Of a DNA stretch of 10,602 nt, positions 1-5,641 are shown in pieces. Each line of letters opens with the position of its first letter. Position 1 is the stretch's first letter. This DNA comes from Planctomycetota bacterium (GTDB lineage Bacteria > Planctomycetota > Brocadiia > SM23-32), in NCBI GenBank assembly GCA_018334735.1, contig JAGXLK010000034.1, positions 1 to 10,602 on the forward strand. Reading direction: 5' to 3'. The notes beneath the pieces are model-generated. The model was not told where the DNA came from and made no database searches. It saw nothing but the letters and a program-made list of their open reading frames with translations. A program made the translations under genes and the position numbers.

Positions 1-1058
1 GGGAAATCTTCTACGTAATCCGACACCGTACCTGAACCGGAAGACAGTTTTGTGCGTGCTCCGATGAGGCCGGGCGTCTGGGGCCGATTTTTCAGAACGG
101 TGATTCCTTTCCATTTCTTCGGACCCAGCTTTTTCACTTTTTTTCGGGGCCGGTGCAGGAGTTTCTTCGGCGTTTTTGCCCCGCCCATTCCTTTCTTCAG
201 GGAGGGTTTCGCAAGCCAACGGATCGTATTGGCCAGAACCCCGACCCAGTCGCTCGGTTTGCCGTCCTCGCCCTTTGTCATCATCACTTCGACAGTCGGG
301 CAATGACCGGGCGCCGTGAAAGACCACTTCGGTCGCAAAGACGTAACGGCAATGCGCCCCCCGCCAAAATCAAGGATCCCCATAAACGCCGGCCCGCTGT
401 CGATCGGTTTTTCCGGTATCCAGGGCTGCAGGTGAGGCCCTTTGCTGTGATGCTCGGTGATGACGGTTTTGAGTGATTTCGCGCCCCTGACCACGACGTC
501 CCATTTTTCGGAAAACTCGAATGGCATCACCGGTTCCGCCCCGGGATTGCCAAGCATCATGATAAGAACGCCCTTCACACCCTTACTGGCCGGCGGCTTC
601 AGCCGATCCGTGAAACTGTGTCCCACGCCCATCATATCGGTGACTCTATTCGCCGGGTCCGTTTCTTTAAGAACTTCCCACCGCGGGCGCGCTCCCATAT
701 CAGTCAGCCATCGATTCATTGCGGTCCATTTTTCGGTGTGATGGTGGTTACCGCTCGGCGCCAGGATGAGCAGACCTCCTCCCCGAGCCAGGTGTTTCTG
801 CGCCACCTGCGTTCCTTCTTGGCCGAGGAGCTTTACGGCAACAAGCACATTAAATTTGCCACTCTTCAAGCGCTCCTGAAGGTTTTCCGTTTTAGTGCAG
901 GTATCGAACTCAATATCCCGAGCGTGGAGGGGTCGGGCGACGTATTTTTCATGGATACCTCCGTATATTAGAGCTGCTGGATTTTTTTCAGCGGCCCGAG
1001 GTGCGGTCGCAGCGAGGGCAAAAATCAGCAGCAAAGACAGGTAAAAGTGAACTTTCAT
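1..1058 (-). CDS. Secreted ThuA/GATase-like protein, probably followed by a PHP-type domain (C-terminus outside window)
   Basis: The frame is open from the ATG at 1058 to the left edge: 352 visible residues with no stop. The start is supported by AGGAG at 1066-1070, seven bases upstream. Residues 1-22 form a signal peptide (basic start, Leu/Ala-rich core, likely cleavage near APRAA), so the protein is exported. Residues 28-285 read like a ThuA/class-I-GATase-like alpha/beta domain: LIYGGIHEKY near the start, GGGLLILAPSG at 93-103, FMGILDFGGGRIAVTSLRP at 225-243 and a closing helix NTIRWLAKP. A Lys/Arg-rich linker follows (288-317). The last visible stretch, LIGARTKLSSGSGTVSDYVE (331-350), resembles from memory the opening strand and loop of PHP-type domains; the metal ligands would lie beyond the edge. 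It is the last visible gene of a minus-strand operon, 97 bp after the UROD-like gene. The coding call is firm, the ThuA-like assignment moderate, the PHP domain tentative. No enzymatic function can be assigned. Confidence 0.8.
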   Translation of the reverse strand, partial: MKVHFYLSLLLIFALAATAPRAAEKNPAALIYGGIHEKYVARPLHARDIEFDTCTKTENLQERLKSGKFNVLVAVKLLGQEGTQVAQKHLARGGGLLILAPSGNHHHTEKWTAMNRWLTDMGARPRWEVLKETDPANRVTDMMGVGHSFTDRLKPPASKGVKGVLIMMLGNPGAEPVMPFEFSEKWDVVVRGAKSLKTVITEHHSKGPHLQPWIPEKPIDSGPAFMGILDFGGGRIAVTSLRPKWSFTAPGHCPTVEVMMTKGEDGKPSDWVGVLANTIRWLAKPSLKKGMGGAKTPKKLLHRPRKKVKKLGPKKWKGITVLKNRPQTPGLIGARTKLSSGSGTVSDYVEDF

Positions 1059-1155
1059 AAATCGACTCCTATCTTCGAAAAGCAATCAAAAATATGGATC
1101 TGGGTCCGAGAGACTGTCCATTCTGACTGAGTTTCTCTGAGTCGAGATTATACGT
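1059..1155. other. Intergenic spacer with an imperfect hairpin
   Basis: This 97-bp spacer lies between the UROD-like gene and the ThuA-like gene. It holds the ribosome site of the latter and an imperfect 7-bp stem at 1125-1131/1137-1143 (GACTGAG and CTGAGTC, one G-G mismatch, loop TTTCT). No T-run follows the stem on either strand, so it is not a convincing terminator. A TATAAT on the minus strand at 1147-1152 has no matching -35 at a normal distance. The spacer could permit partial uncoupling of the last gene from the operon, but nothing seen proves it. Confidence 0.35.
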
Positions 1156-2196
1156 TCATTCCGCGTACATTGTTCTGTACCGGCTCATCGCCCTGATGAG
1201 CGCCTCAATATTCTCGATGGGGGTCGGCGGATAAATTCCGCACACCATCATGAGTCCACCCTGACGAGACCCCAGCTTTTTGATATATCGTTTGATGTGA
1301 TTATCGATCTCCTGCGGACTTGCCCACGGGATGATTTTCTGGCGGTCAATGTCAAGATCGATGCAAATTTTGCCTTTAAGCTTTCCCTTGAGCACATCAA
1401 GGCCGTGGATCAAATCCTGGGGGTTAAGAATCGTCACTCCTGCTTCGATCAAATCCTCCATAATGTCGGTGATGTAACCATCGGAATGGAGGTGAACGTG
1501 AGCGCCCGCATTACGGCATGTCTGAAACAGCTTTGTGTATGCCGGCCCGATATAACGACGCCATTGCTCGGGCGAAACTGTCAGCCGCTCCTGCATCCCC
1601 AGGTCGTCACCGAACTGCATCAGATCGACACCGAGTGACAGGTAGCGTTTGACAATTTTCATGTTGAATTCCACCACCATATCGATCAGCTTCAGAAGCC
1701 TGGGATCTCCGGTGGCAATATCCATCATGAGGTTTTCAAAGCCCCGCAGATAATAAAGACGCTGGAAAAGAAACCCGTGACTGACTCCGCCTGCAGTAAT
1801 TTGCCCCTGTTCTTTGGCCTCTTTAATCTTCTTGCGTTCGCTGTCCCAATCCTTATCCCCAAAGTCGGTCTTATACTCCGGATCCGGCGGTTCGAAACCG
1901 TTAAAATCATCCCAATCTTCCAGAGGGTGTTCGGTCACCTGTCCGACGATACCGGCCTGGGCATTGTCCCATCGACAACCCCAGCTATCGATCGTGGTCT
2001 CGATGCTGTGGCGGTCGTCGAAATTTTCCCACTTTCCCCTGGGCGATGAGCCCCCAAACACATCGGGGTATTTGTCAACAACTTTCTGAAGTTCCTCTTT
2101 GTGCTGATTCCACGTTGCACCTGACAGAACCGGTCGACACGGGATAGGGCCCGGCCCTTTCATTTCAACAACTCTAAACCAGTCTTCACGCTCCAT
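1156..2196 (-). CDS. UROD/MtaA-superfamily protein (methyltransferase-like, not HemE)
   Basis: The protein has 346 residues from the ATG at 2196. A TTG at 2211 would add five residues but lacks a ribosome site, while AAAGG at 2204-2208 sits seven bases before the ATG. The C-terminal half carries recognisable superfamily features: LMQFGDDLGMQERLTVSPEQWRRYI-type barrel sequence, then HVHLHSDG, ILNPQDLIHG, KICIDLDID and GLMMVCGIYPPTP. Numbering from the ATG, the candidate metal ligands are His235, His237 and Cys319. In the corrinoid:CoM methyltransferases MtaA/MtbA the equivalent motif is His-x-Cys with a distal Cys, so the middle ligand differs here. The N-terminal RQAGRY hallmark of heme-pathway UROD is missing, so this is not HemE. 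The gene lies 31 bp downstream of the TIM-barrel gene, in the same operon. A methyl-transfer role is inferred from the family; no corrinoid-protein gene is visible nearby and the substrate is unknown. Confidence 0.85.
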   Translation of the reverse strand: MEREDWFRVVEMKGPGPIPCRPVLSGATWNQHKEELQKVVDKYPDVFGGSSPRGKWENFDDRHSIETTIDSWGCRWDNAQAGIVGQVTEHPLEDWDDFNGFEPPDPEYKTDFGDKDWDSERKKIKEAKEQGQITAGGVSHGFLFQRLYYLRGFENLMMDIATGDPRLLKLIDMVVEFNMKIVKRYLSLGVDLMQFGDDLGMQERLTVSPEQWRRYIGPAYTKLFQTCRNAGAHVHLHSDGYITDIMEDLIEAGVTILNPQDLIHGLDVLKGKLKGKICIDLDIDRQKIIPWASPQEIDNHIKRYIKKLGSRQGGLMMVCGIYPPTPIENIEALIRAMSRYRTMYAE

Positions 2197-2227
2197 TTTT
2201 CGGCCTTTCAAGCAGGGAACTAAGATC

Positions 2228-3421
2228 TCAGTCCGACATTACTTCTTCGACCTCCCATGTTCCATCTTCTTCTATTATGTGTTTAATGCCGATGGGCGAA
2301 TTATCCGTCAGCTCGGCAAAAATTATCACTTTCCCCTCTTTCTGCTCTAACCTGGTCCACCTGTAGTCTTCCAACCAATGAGGGGATTCGCGCACTTTCT
2401 GGTAAGGGTCACGGTATTCTTCCCAGCGTCCGTACCAGCGCGGCTGATCCCCCGCATAAACGTCCCAGGGGAAGAGCGGAACCATTTCAAGCGCGTAACA
2501 GACGGCGATCGCCCTGCGAATTCGTGCCACGAATTGGTCGCTGTGATATTCACGGGCCGGCACATCGGGAAACATTGAAACGACCTGGGGAAGGTTTTTC
2601 TCGCGACTCAGCGCTGCCATGCGATAGAGATTTTGAGGAGAGAAATTCCGCGTCTCGCCGTGCAAATAGTCGACCAGACCTTTGATAAGATCAATCCGAT
2701 CGAAATTCACAGTCGCGTTGACAGACAGGGTCGGTTCTTCCCCCAAATGACGGGCCATCGTCTGACGCAGGCGCCGGAGGTAGTCGTAGACAGATTGTTC
2801 GGCAAACCGTTTGAAATCATCCCAAAGGGGCACCTCGCCTTGCTCAGCCATCGCAAACAGCTGTTTCCGGCTTCGGATGCCCCGACCAACAAGATATTCA
2901 CGATAGTTTATATCGAGTCCGAGGTAGCGTCCGAATTCCCGCATGCAATGGCTGCAGAAACATGCCGTCGGTGTGTAAGGGGTTTGTGGCCAACGAAACA
3001 TCTGCGCGTTACCGTACCAGTCGTCAAACTGAAATGTGTCAGTTACTCCGTCGGATATCAGTTCTTCTGAGCGCCGACATCGGTTTTCTAAATCCGTGGG
3101 ATTGTTCATGCAGATGTATGGTTTTCGATCCCCCGGCGATCCGAATTCCCGCATCCAGGGGGCTATACAGGGCTGCCCATCAAAATCCAATGCATGTCCC
3201 GGCGGCGAAATGGTATTAAGTGAAGAAACAAAGACCCCGGAGCGCTTTTTCATAAAATCAATTTTGTCCCGATCACGGACATACGACCACTCGATTCGGG
3301 TGGGAGAGACTTTTTTGATGATGCCACGCGCCGCAGCCCACGATTTTGGGTCCGAATCGGGAACGTTAGAGCGAACACTCCGAATGCTGAGGCAGATATC
3401 AGTTGGTTTTGGCACTGGCAT
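2228..3421 (-). CDS. TIM-barrel glycoside-hydrolase-like protein with C-x-C-x2-C motif
   Basis: The protein has 397 residues with no signal peptide, so it is probably cytoplasmic. The ATG at 3421 is preceded by GGAGGT at 3428-3433; an upstream in-frame ATG at 3472 lies inside the promoter and would not be in the transcript. The sequence reads like the catalytic barrel of clan GH-A or GH10-like hydrolases: ARGIIKKVSPTRIEWSYVRD near the start, DTFQFDDWYGN (128-138) and DYLHGETRNF (251-260). The acidic residues D133, D134 and E256 at apparent strand ends are candidate catalytic groups. An insert with C154, C156 and C159 (ACFCSHCMREFGRYLGLD) may bind metal or stabilise a loop; similar CxxC-x-EF inserts occur in uncharacterised barrel hydrolases. 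A short C-terminal beta region (residues 361-395) resembles the trailing domain of such enzymes. I cannot place it in a numbered glycoside hydrolase family, and the substrate is unknown. It is the first gene of the operon with the UROD-like and ThuA-like genes. Confidence 0.82.
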   Translation of the reverse strand: MPVPKPTDICLSIRSVRSNVPDSDPKSWAAARGIIKKVSPTRIEWSYVRDRDKIDFMKKRSGVFVSSLNTISPPGHALDFDGQPCIAPWMREFGSPGDRKPYICMNNPTDLENRCRRSEELISDGVTDTFQFDDWYGNAQMFRWPQTPYTPTACFCSHCMREFGRYLGLDINYREYLVGRGIRSRKQLFAMAEQGEVPLWDDFKRFAEQSVYDYLRRLRQTMARHLGEEPTLSVNATVNFDRIDLIKGLVDYLHGETRNFSPQNLYRMAALSREKNLPQVVSMFPDVPAREYHSDQFVARIRRAIAVCYALEMVPLFPWDVYAGDQPRWYGRWEEYRDPYQKVRESPHWLEDYRWTRLEQKEGKVIIFAELTDNSPIGIKHIIEEDGTWEVEEVMSD

Positions 3422-3427
3422 CTTCAG

Positions 3428-3433
3428 ACCTCC
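3428..3433 (-). promoter_or_regulatory. Ribosome binding site that fixes the start at 3421
   Basis: The minus strand reads AAAGGAGGTCTGAAG immediately before the ATG at 3421. GGAGGT is a full match to the anti-Shine-Dalgarno core with a six-base spacer. It decides against the longer ATG at 3472, which has no such site. Confidence 0.85.
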
Positions 3434-3451
3434 TTTGAGCAGTTTGAAATG

Positions 3452-3479
3452 ATTATAGGAAATCTCTCCCATAACTCAA
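3452..3479 (-). promoter_or_regulatory. Sigma-70-type promoter of the left operon
   Basis: On the minus strand, TTGAGT (3474-3479) and a perfect TATAAT (3452-3457) are separated by 16 bp. The predicted start of transcription is near 3445, giving a leader of about 24 nt that contains the GGAGGT site. This would drive the TIM-barrel, UROD-like and ThuA-like genes. The -35 box matches 4 of 6 consensus bases, so an activator might contribute. Confidence 0.65.
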
Positions 3480-3488
3480 CTGTGCCTT

Positions 3489-3501
3489 GCTTCCGGGAAG
3501 C
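3489..3501. promoter_or_regulatory. Palindrome next to the -35 box, possible operator
   Basis: GCTTCCGGGAAGC is a perfect 13-bp inverted repeat around a central G, ending 10 bp upstream of the -35 box. Its size, symmetry and position suit a dimeric repressor or activator site controlling the left operon. No regulator gene is in the window, and the site was seen only once, so the function is inferred. Confidence 0.35.
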
Positions 3502-3600
3502 CCGTAAAAAAACGGACGTAAGGGACCAAAGCGACTGAAAGGACAAGGGGTTCGCGCTTTCCGTCCAAACAACCCCGGCGGATTTGTAAGCGCGAGCGGA

Positions 3601-3629
3601 CTGGACTTCAGCCGGAGGCTGGAGTTCAG
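3601..3629 (+). repeat. Thirteen-base-pair hairpin
   Basis: CTGGACTTCAGCC (3601-3613) pairs with GGCTGGAGTTCAG (3617-3629) around the loop GGA. Thirteen pairs form, two of them G-U if the plus strand is transcribed; on the minus strand the same positions would be A-C mismatches. No T-run follows, so it is not a standard terminator. It is probably a REP-like element or the foot of a structured RNA. Confidence 0.6.
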
Positions 3630-3687
3630 CACGCGGTGCACAAACCTGCAGGTCTCGGAGCAAAATAGCAAAACAACCAACGGCAGC

Positions 3688-3706
3688 TCCGCCTCGGCGA
3701 TGCGGA
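3688..3706 (-). repeat. Hairpin with loop ATCGCCGAG (minus orientation)
   Basis: On the minus strand, TCCGC and GCGGA flank the nine-base loop ATCGCCGAG. The flanks continue as TAGG on one side and CTGCCG on the other. The element at 3808-3836 has the identical loop on the plus strand and also ends in CTGCCG, so the two look like members of one repeat family in inverted orientation. Confidence 0.55.
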
Positions 3707-3807
3707 CCTACAGTTCTTTAGCATTTTCCCGGATAGCAACAGTTCACCGCCCCGGAACATTTCCCAGAACCCACCGGGCCCTCACGTATCCGGGATGCCG
3801 CATACAT

Positions 3808-3836
3808 GCAGGGCGTGATCGCCGAGCGCGCCCTGC
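3808..3836 (+). repeat. Hairpin with loop containing ATCGCCGAG (plus orientation)
   Basis: GCAGGGCG (3808-3815) pairs perfectly with CGCCCTGC (3829-3836) over a 13-base loop that contains ATCGCCGAG at 3818-3826. It is the inverted partner of the hairpin at 3688-3706. The stems differ in sequence while the loop is conserved, which suggests the loop is the recognised part. Confidence 0.6.
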
Positions 3837-3843
3837 CGTCTCA

Positions 3844-3858
3844 TGCCCTGAAAGGGCA
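3844..3858. repeat. Six-base-pair hairpin, REP-like
   Basis: TGCCCT and AGGGCA form a perfect stem around GAA. It is followed by TATATAATAGCCCGGGGT and, further on, by CCCTGGGG and the small stem GGGC-TGAAG-GCCC (3935-3947). This series resembles repeated intergenic elements of PVC-type genomes. The TATAAT at 3862-3867 has no -35 partner. Confidence 0.45.
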
Positions 3859-3950
3859 GTATATAATAGCCCGGGGTGCAGACGGCTGAAAGCCCTCGGA
3901 GCCCTGGGGTACAGGTGTGCATTGGGAAAAAAGTGGGCTGAAGGCCCGCC

Positions 3951-4188
3951 ACAAAACGACGGAAGACAAACGGCAAAGCGGTGGCCCCTGTGGGGGGATT
4001 CGTTGGGGGCAGACGTGGCTGCCATTTTGAAATATCATTGGATTGGCATCCCGCTTCCAGGTAGTCCACCACAAAACGACGAAAGACAACGGCACAGCGG
4101 CGCCCCCTGTGGGGGATTCGTTGGGCAGAGGTGCCTGCCATTTTTAAATATCACTGGCATTGGTATACCCCTTTCCAGGTAGTCCACC
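3951..4188. repeat. Tandem duplication, two diverged copies of about 120 bp
   Basis: Copy A is 3951-4070 (120 bp) and copy B is 4071-4188 (118 bp). Both start ACAAAACGACG and end CCAGGTAGTCCACC. By hand alignment they agree at about 85% of positions, with roughly eleven substitutions and six single-base gaps. The gaps are not multiples of three and they shift every frame, which argues against coding. Each copy keeps a CCCC-TGT-GGGG dyad and a TGCCA...TGGCA pair. No terminal inverted repeats, target duplications or transposase accompany it. It is probably an intergenic repeat unit that duplicated in place. Confidence 0.8.
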
Positions 4189-4199
4189 GCGACTCGCGG
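4187..4199. repeat. Small GC hairpin
   Basis: CCGCG-ACT-CGCGG forms a five-pair stem directly at the end of duplication copy B. It belongs to the run of hairpins in this intergenic block; no T-run follows. Confidence 0.4.
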
Positions 4200-4307
4200 T
4201 CGCCGCACTCCGTAGCCGGATGTGCCGGCGGGGTTCATGCACAAACCGGTGCTGATACGATTGTCCGCCACGCCAAATATTCCGTTCCGTAACAAACGAC
4301 AACGACT

Positions 4308-4325
4308 CCGGGTCTGACGACCCGG
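4308..4325. repeat. Seven-base-pair GC hairpin
   Basis: CCGGGTC and GACCCGG pair perfectly around the loop TGAC. It is stable but has no T-run on either side, so it is listed as a REP-like hairpin rather than a terminator. The preceding ACAAACGACAACGAC echoes the start of the tandem duplication units. Confidence 0.45.
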
Positions 4326-4500
4326 TCCACACGCTGGAGAGCCTGTGCTACATGCGTCTGTCAGCCGAACCGCCACACCTCCGTTGCCCCCACCAGCACA
4401 GGGCGGCCGAGGCCAGAACTTTTTCTGCCGCCTATATAGCCTTTTATCCCGTCCCCTGGTGGCCCATTTCCCGGCATTTGTCCGCCTCACGTCACGCTTC

Positions 4501-4523
4501 GCCCGCTGAGTGGCGGGCTCAGC
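4501..4523. repeat. Two overlapping, mutually exclusive stems
   Basis: GCCCGC (4501-4506) can pair with GCGGGC (4513-4518), or GCTGAG (4505-4510) can pair with CTCAGC (4518-4523). The two stems share bases and cannot coexist. They lie upstream of the pcm promoter, so they would not be in its transcript. Confidence 0.35.
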
Positions 4524-4581
4524 TGGACTGGAGCCTGCAGGATACGCGGGCGAAAAGCGGGGTTGCAAGCCTACAGAATCA

Positions 4582-4610
4582 TTGACACCAAAAGATGAGG
4601 TTTATATTAC
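4582..4610 (+). promoter_or_regulatory. Promoter of the pcm operon
   Basis: A perfect TTGACA -35 box lies at 4582-4587. The -10 is either TATTAC (4605-4610, spacer 17, 4 of 6 matches) or TATATT (4603-4608, spacer 15, 5 of 6). Transcription would start near 4616, leaving a leader of about 90 nt before the GTG at 4708. Confidence 0.6.
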
Positions 4611-4695
4611 GACAACCTTGCAACCCTCTTTCCCCACGTTTATCATGGACATGTGGCGGGTCGCGGAACGGGCAACCCATTTTTACCGGGATTAC

Positions 4696-4699
4696 GGAG
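4696..4699 (+). promoter_or_regulatory. Ribosome binding site deciding the GTG start of pcm
   Basis: GGAG at 4696-4699 stands eight bases before the GTG at 4708. The in-frame ATGs at 4645 and 4651 have no purine-rich site upstream, and starting at the GTG puts the hydrophobic anchor right after a short basic N-terminus. Confidence 0.6.
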
Positions 4700-4707
4700 C
4701 GCAAACG

Positions 4708-5637
4708 GTGAACGAAACTCCGACAAAACCGGCCAGACTGTTACTGTTAGCTGTGGCTGCAGTGGTAGCGACTTTTCTGATTGTCGGCATTCTCTGGTTA
4801 GCTCTGGGACAACCTTCCGGGCGACCGCCCAACCCCCCGGAACAGAACCGCAACCGCCCCGTCAAACAACCACCGGTTTCTGAGGCTCCCCTCGACCAGC
4901 CCGGTCCCCAGCAGGGAAAAAGGGAAACCGATCAAAAATACGACGAAAAGGCGCCCGTAGAAAAGGCCGCGGAAACTCCCCCTGCCTTCAGCGAGCGCAC
5001 CGACGAGCGCCGCCGCATGGTCACTGAGCAAATCGAAAGCCGTGGGGTTACTGACAAAACAGTGCTGCAGGCAATGCGTCAAGTCCCGCGGCATGCTTTT
5101 GTTTCAGAGGGGATGACAGGCAACGCCTACGGCGATACCCCCCTGCCGATAGGACATGGCCAGACCATCTCCCAGCCGTATATTGTCGCCTACATGACAG
5201 AGCAGCTTGAGCTTGAACCTGGCGAAAAAGTCCTCGAAATAGGGACGGGAAGCGGATATCAAGCGGCTGTTCTCGCCGAAATTACGTCTAAAGTTTATAC
5301 CATCGAAATCATCAAAGAGCTGGCCGTGCAAGCAAGTAAAAGGCTCAAGCGTTTGGGATACCGGAATGTGAAGTCAAAACAGGGAGACGGGTATTTCGCC
5401 TGGGAAGAACATGCACCGTTTGATGCCATTATCGTGACGTGCAGCGCTGGCCATATACCTCCCCCGTTGCTCAAACAACTCGCCCCCGGCGGACACATGG
5501 TAATCCCGGTTGGCAGCGTCTATGAAACTCAGTCGCTCATAAAAGTTCGGAAGAACGCCGAAGGGCGAATACGGTCGCAGGAATTGATGGCCGTTCGTTT
5601 CGTGCCAATGACGGGTCGAGCACAAGAAGGCCGGTGA
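4708..5637 (+). CDS. pcm: Membrane-anchored protein-L-isoaspartate O-methyltransferase
   Basis: The 309-residue product methylates abnormal L-isoaspartyl residues of proteins with S-adenosylmethionine, starting their repair. Residues 1-10 are short and basic, followed by one hydrophobic segment (11-34) that is a signal anchor or uncleaved signal peptide. Residues 35-95 are a Pro/Gln/Glu/Lys-rich low-complexity linker. The PCMT domain (about 97-305) shows RHAFV (128-132), the hallmark GHGQTISQPYIVA (149-161), SAM motif I VLEIGTGSGYQAAVLA (175-190), acidic YTIE (197-200), FDAIIVTCSAGHIP (238-251) and the terminal VRFVPMTG (296-303). All core motifs are intact, so it should be active. Standard Pcm is about 210 residues and cytoplasmic; the extra 95 residues suggest it works on envelope or periplasmic proteins, although SAM supply there would be unusual, and the other topology (inside, tethered) is possible. 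A frame extension back to 4510 reads through repeat DNA and is not believed. Four bases separate its stop from the next gene. Confidence 0.9.
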   Translation: MNETPTKPARLLLLAVAAVVATFLIVGILWLALGQPSGRPPNPPEQNRNRPVKQPPVSEAPLDQPGPQQGKRETDQKYDEKAPVEKAAETPPAFSERTDERRRMVTEQIESRGVTDKTVLQAMRQVPRHAFVSEGMTGNAYGDTPLPIGHGQTISQPYIVAYMTEQLELEPGEKVLEIGTGSGYQAAVLAEITSKVYTIEIIKELAVQASKRLKRLGYRNVKSKQGDGYFAWEEHAPFDAIIVTCSAGHIPPPLLKQLAPGGHMVIPVGSVYETQSLIKVRKNAEGRIRSQELMAVRFVPMTGRAQEGR

Positions 5638-5641
5638 ACGC

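Larger units (their letters stand above)
3502..4581. other. Gene-free, hairpin-rich intergenic region
   Basis: About 1.1 kb separates the two divergent operons, and I see no credible gene in it. Open frames exist on both strands but they run through the repeats and hairpins, match no family, and lack ribosome sites. It holds at least seven GC-rich hairpins, a tandem duplication (3951-4188) and two inverted hairpins with the same loop sequence. From memory, the phrase structure (for example TGCCCTGAAAGGGCA followed by TATAATAGCCCGGGGT) resembles REP-like intergenic repeats common in PVC-type genomes; I could not check this. No tRNA, rRNA or transposase fragment was recognised. Confidence 0.7.

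Noticed and set aside
1156..2196. Heme-pathway uroporphyrinogen decarboxylase (HemE)
   Set aside because: The N-terminal RQAGRY motif and the expected active-site aspartate context are missing, and no tetrapyrrole genes are near.
2197..2211. TTG start five codons upstream of the UROD-like gene
   Set aside because: No ribosome site precedes it, whereas the ATG at 2196 has AAAGG at a proper distance.
3422..3472. Upstream ATG at 3472 for the TIM-barrel gene
   Set aside because: It lies within the promoter, upstream of the predicted transcription start, and the GGAGGT site serves the ATG at 3421.
3855..3870. TATAAT at 3862-3867 as a promoter inside the intergenic block
   Set aside because: No -35-like hexamer lies 15-19 bp upstream, the site is embedded in repeat DNA, and no gene follows.
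3700..4182. A 160-codon open frame on the plus strand through the intergenic block
   Set aside because: It spans the hairpins and both copies of the tandem duplication, whose indels put the copies out of register. It has no ribosome site and resembles no protein family.
3951..4188. CRISPR array
   Set aside because: Only two long units, contiguous, with no constant repeat and unique spacers, and no cas genes.
4035..4568. A 177-codon open frame on the minus strand in the same block
   Set aside because: It is composed of repeat and GC-hairpin sequence, is Arg/Pro/Gly-rich as random GC-rich DNA would be, and opposes the pcm promoter region.
3502..4581. Insertion sequence remnant with transposase
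   Set aside because: No transposase motifs in any frame, and no terminal inverted repeats with target duplications around the block as a whole.
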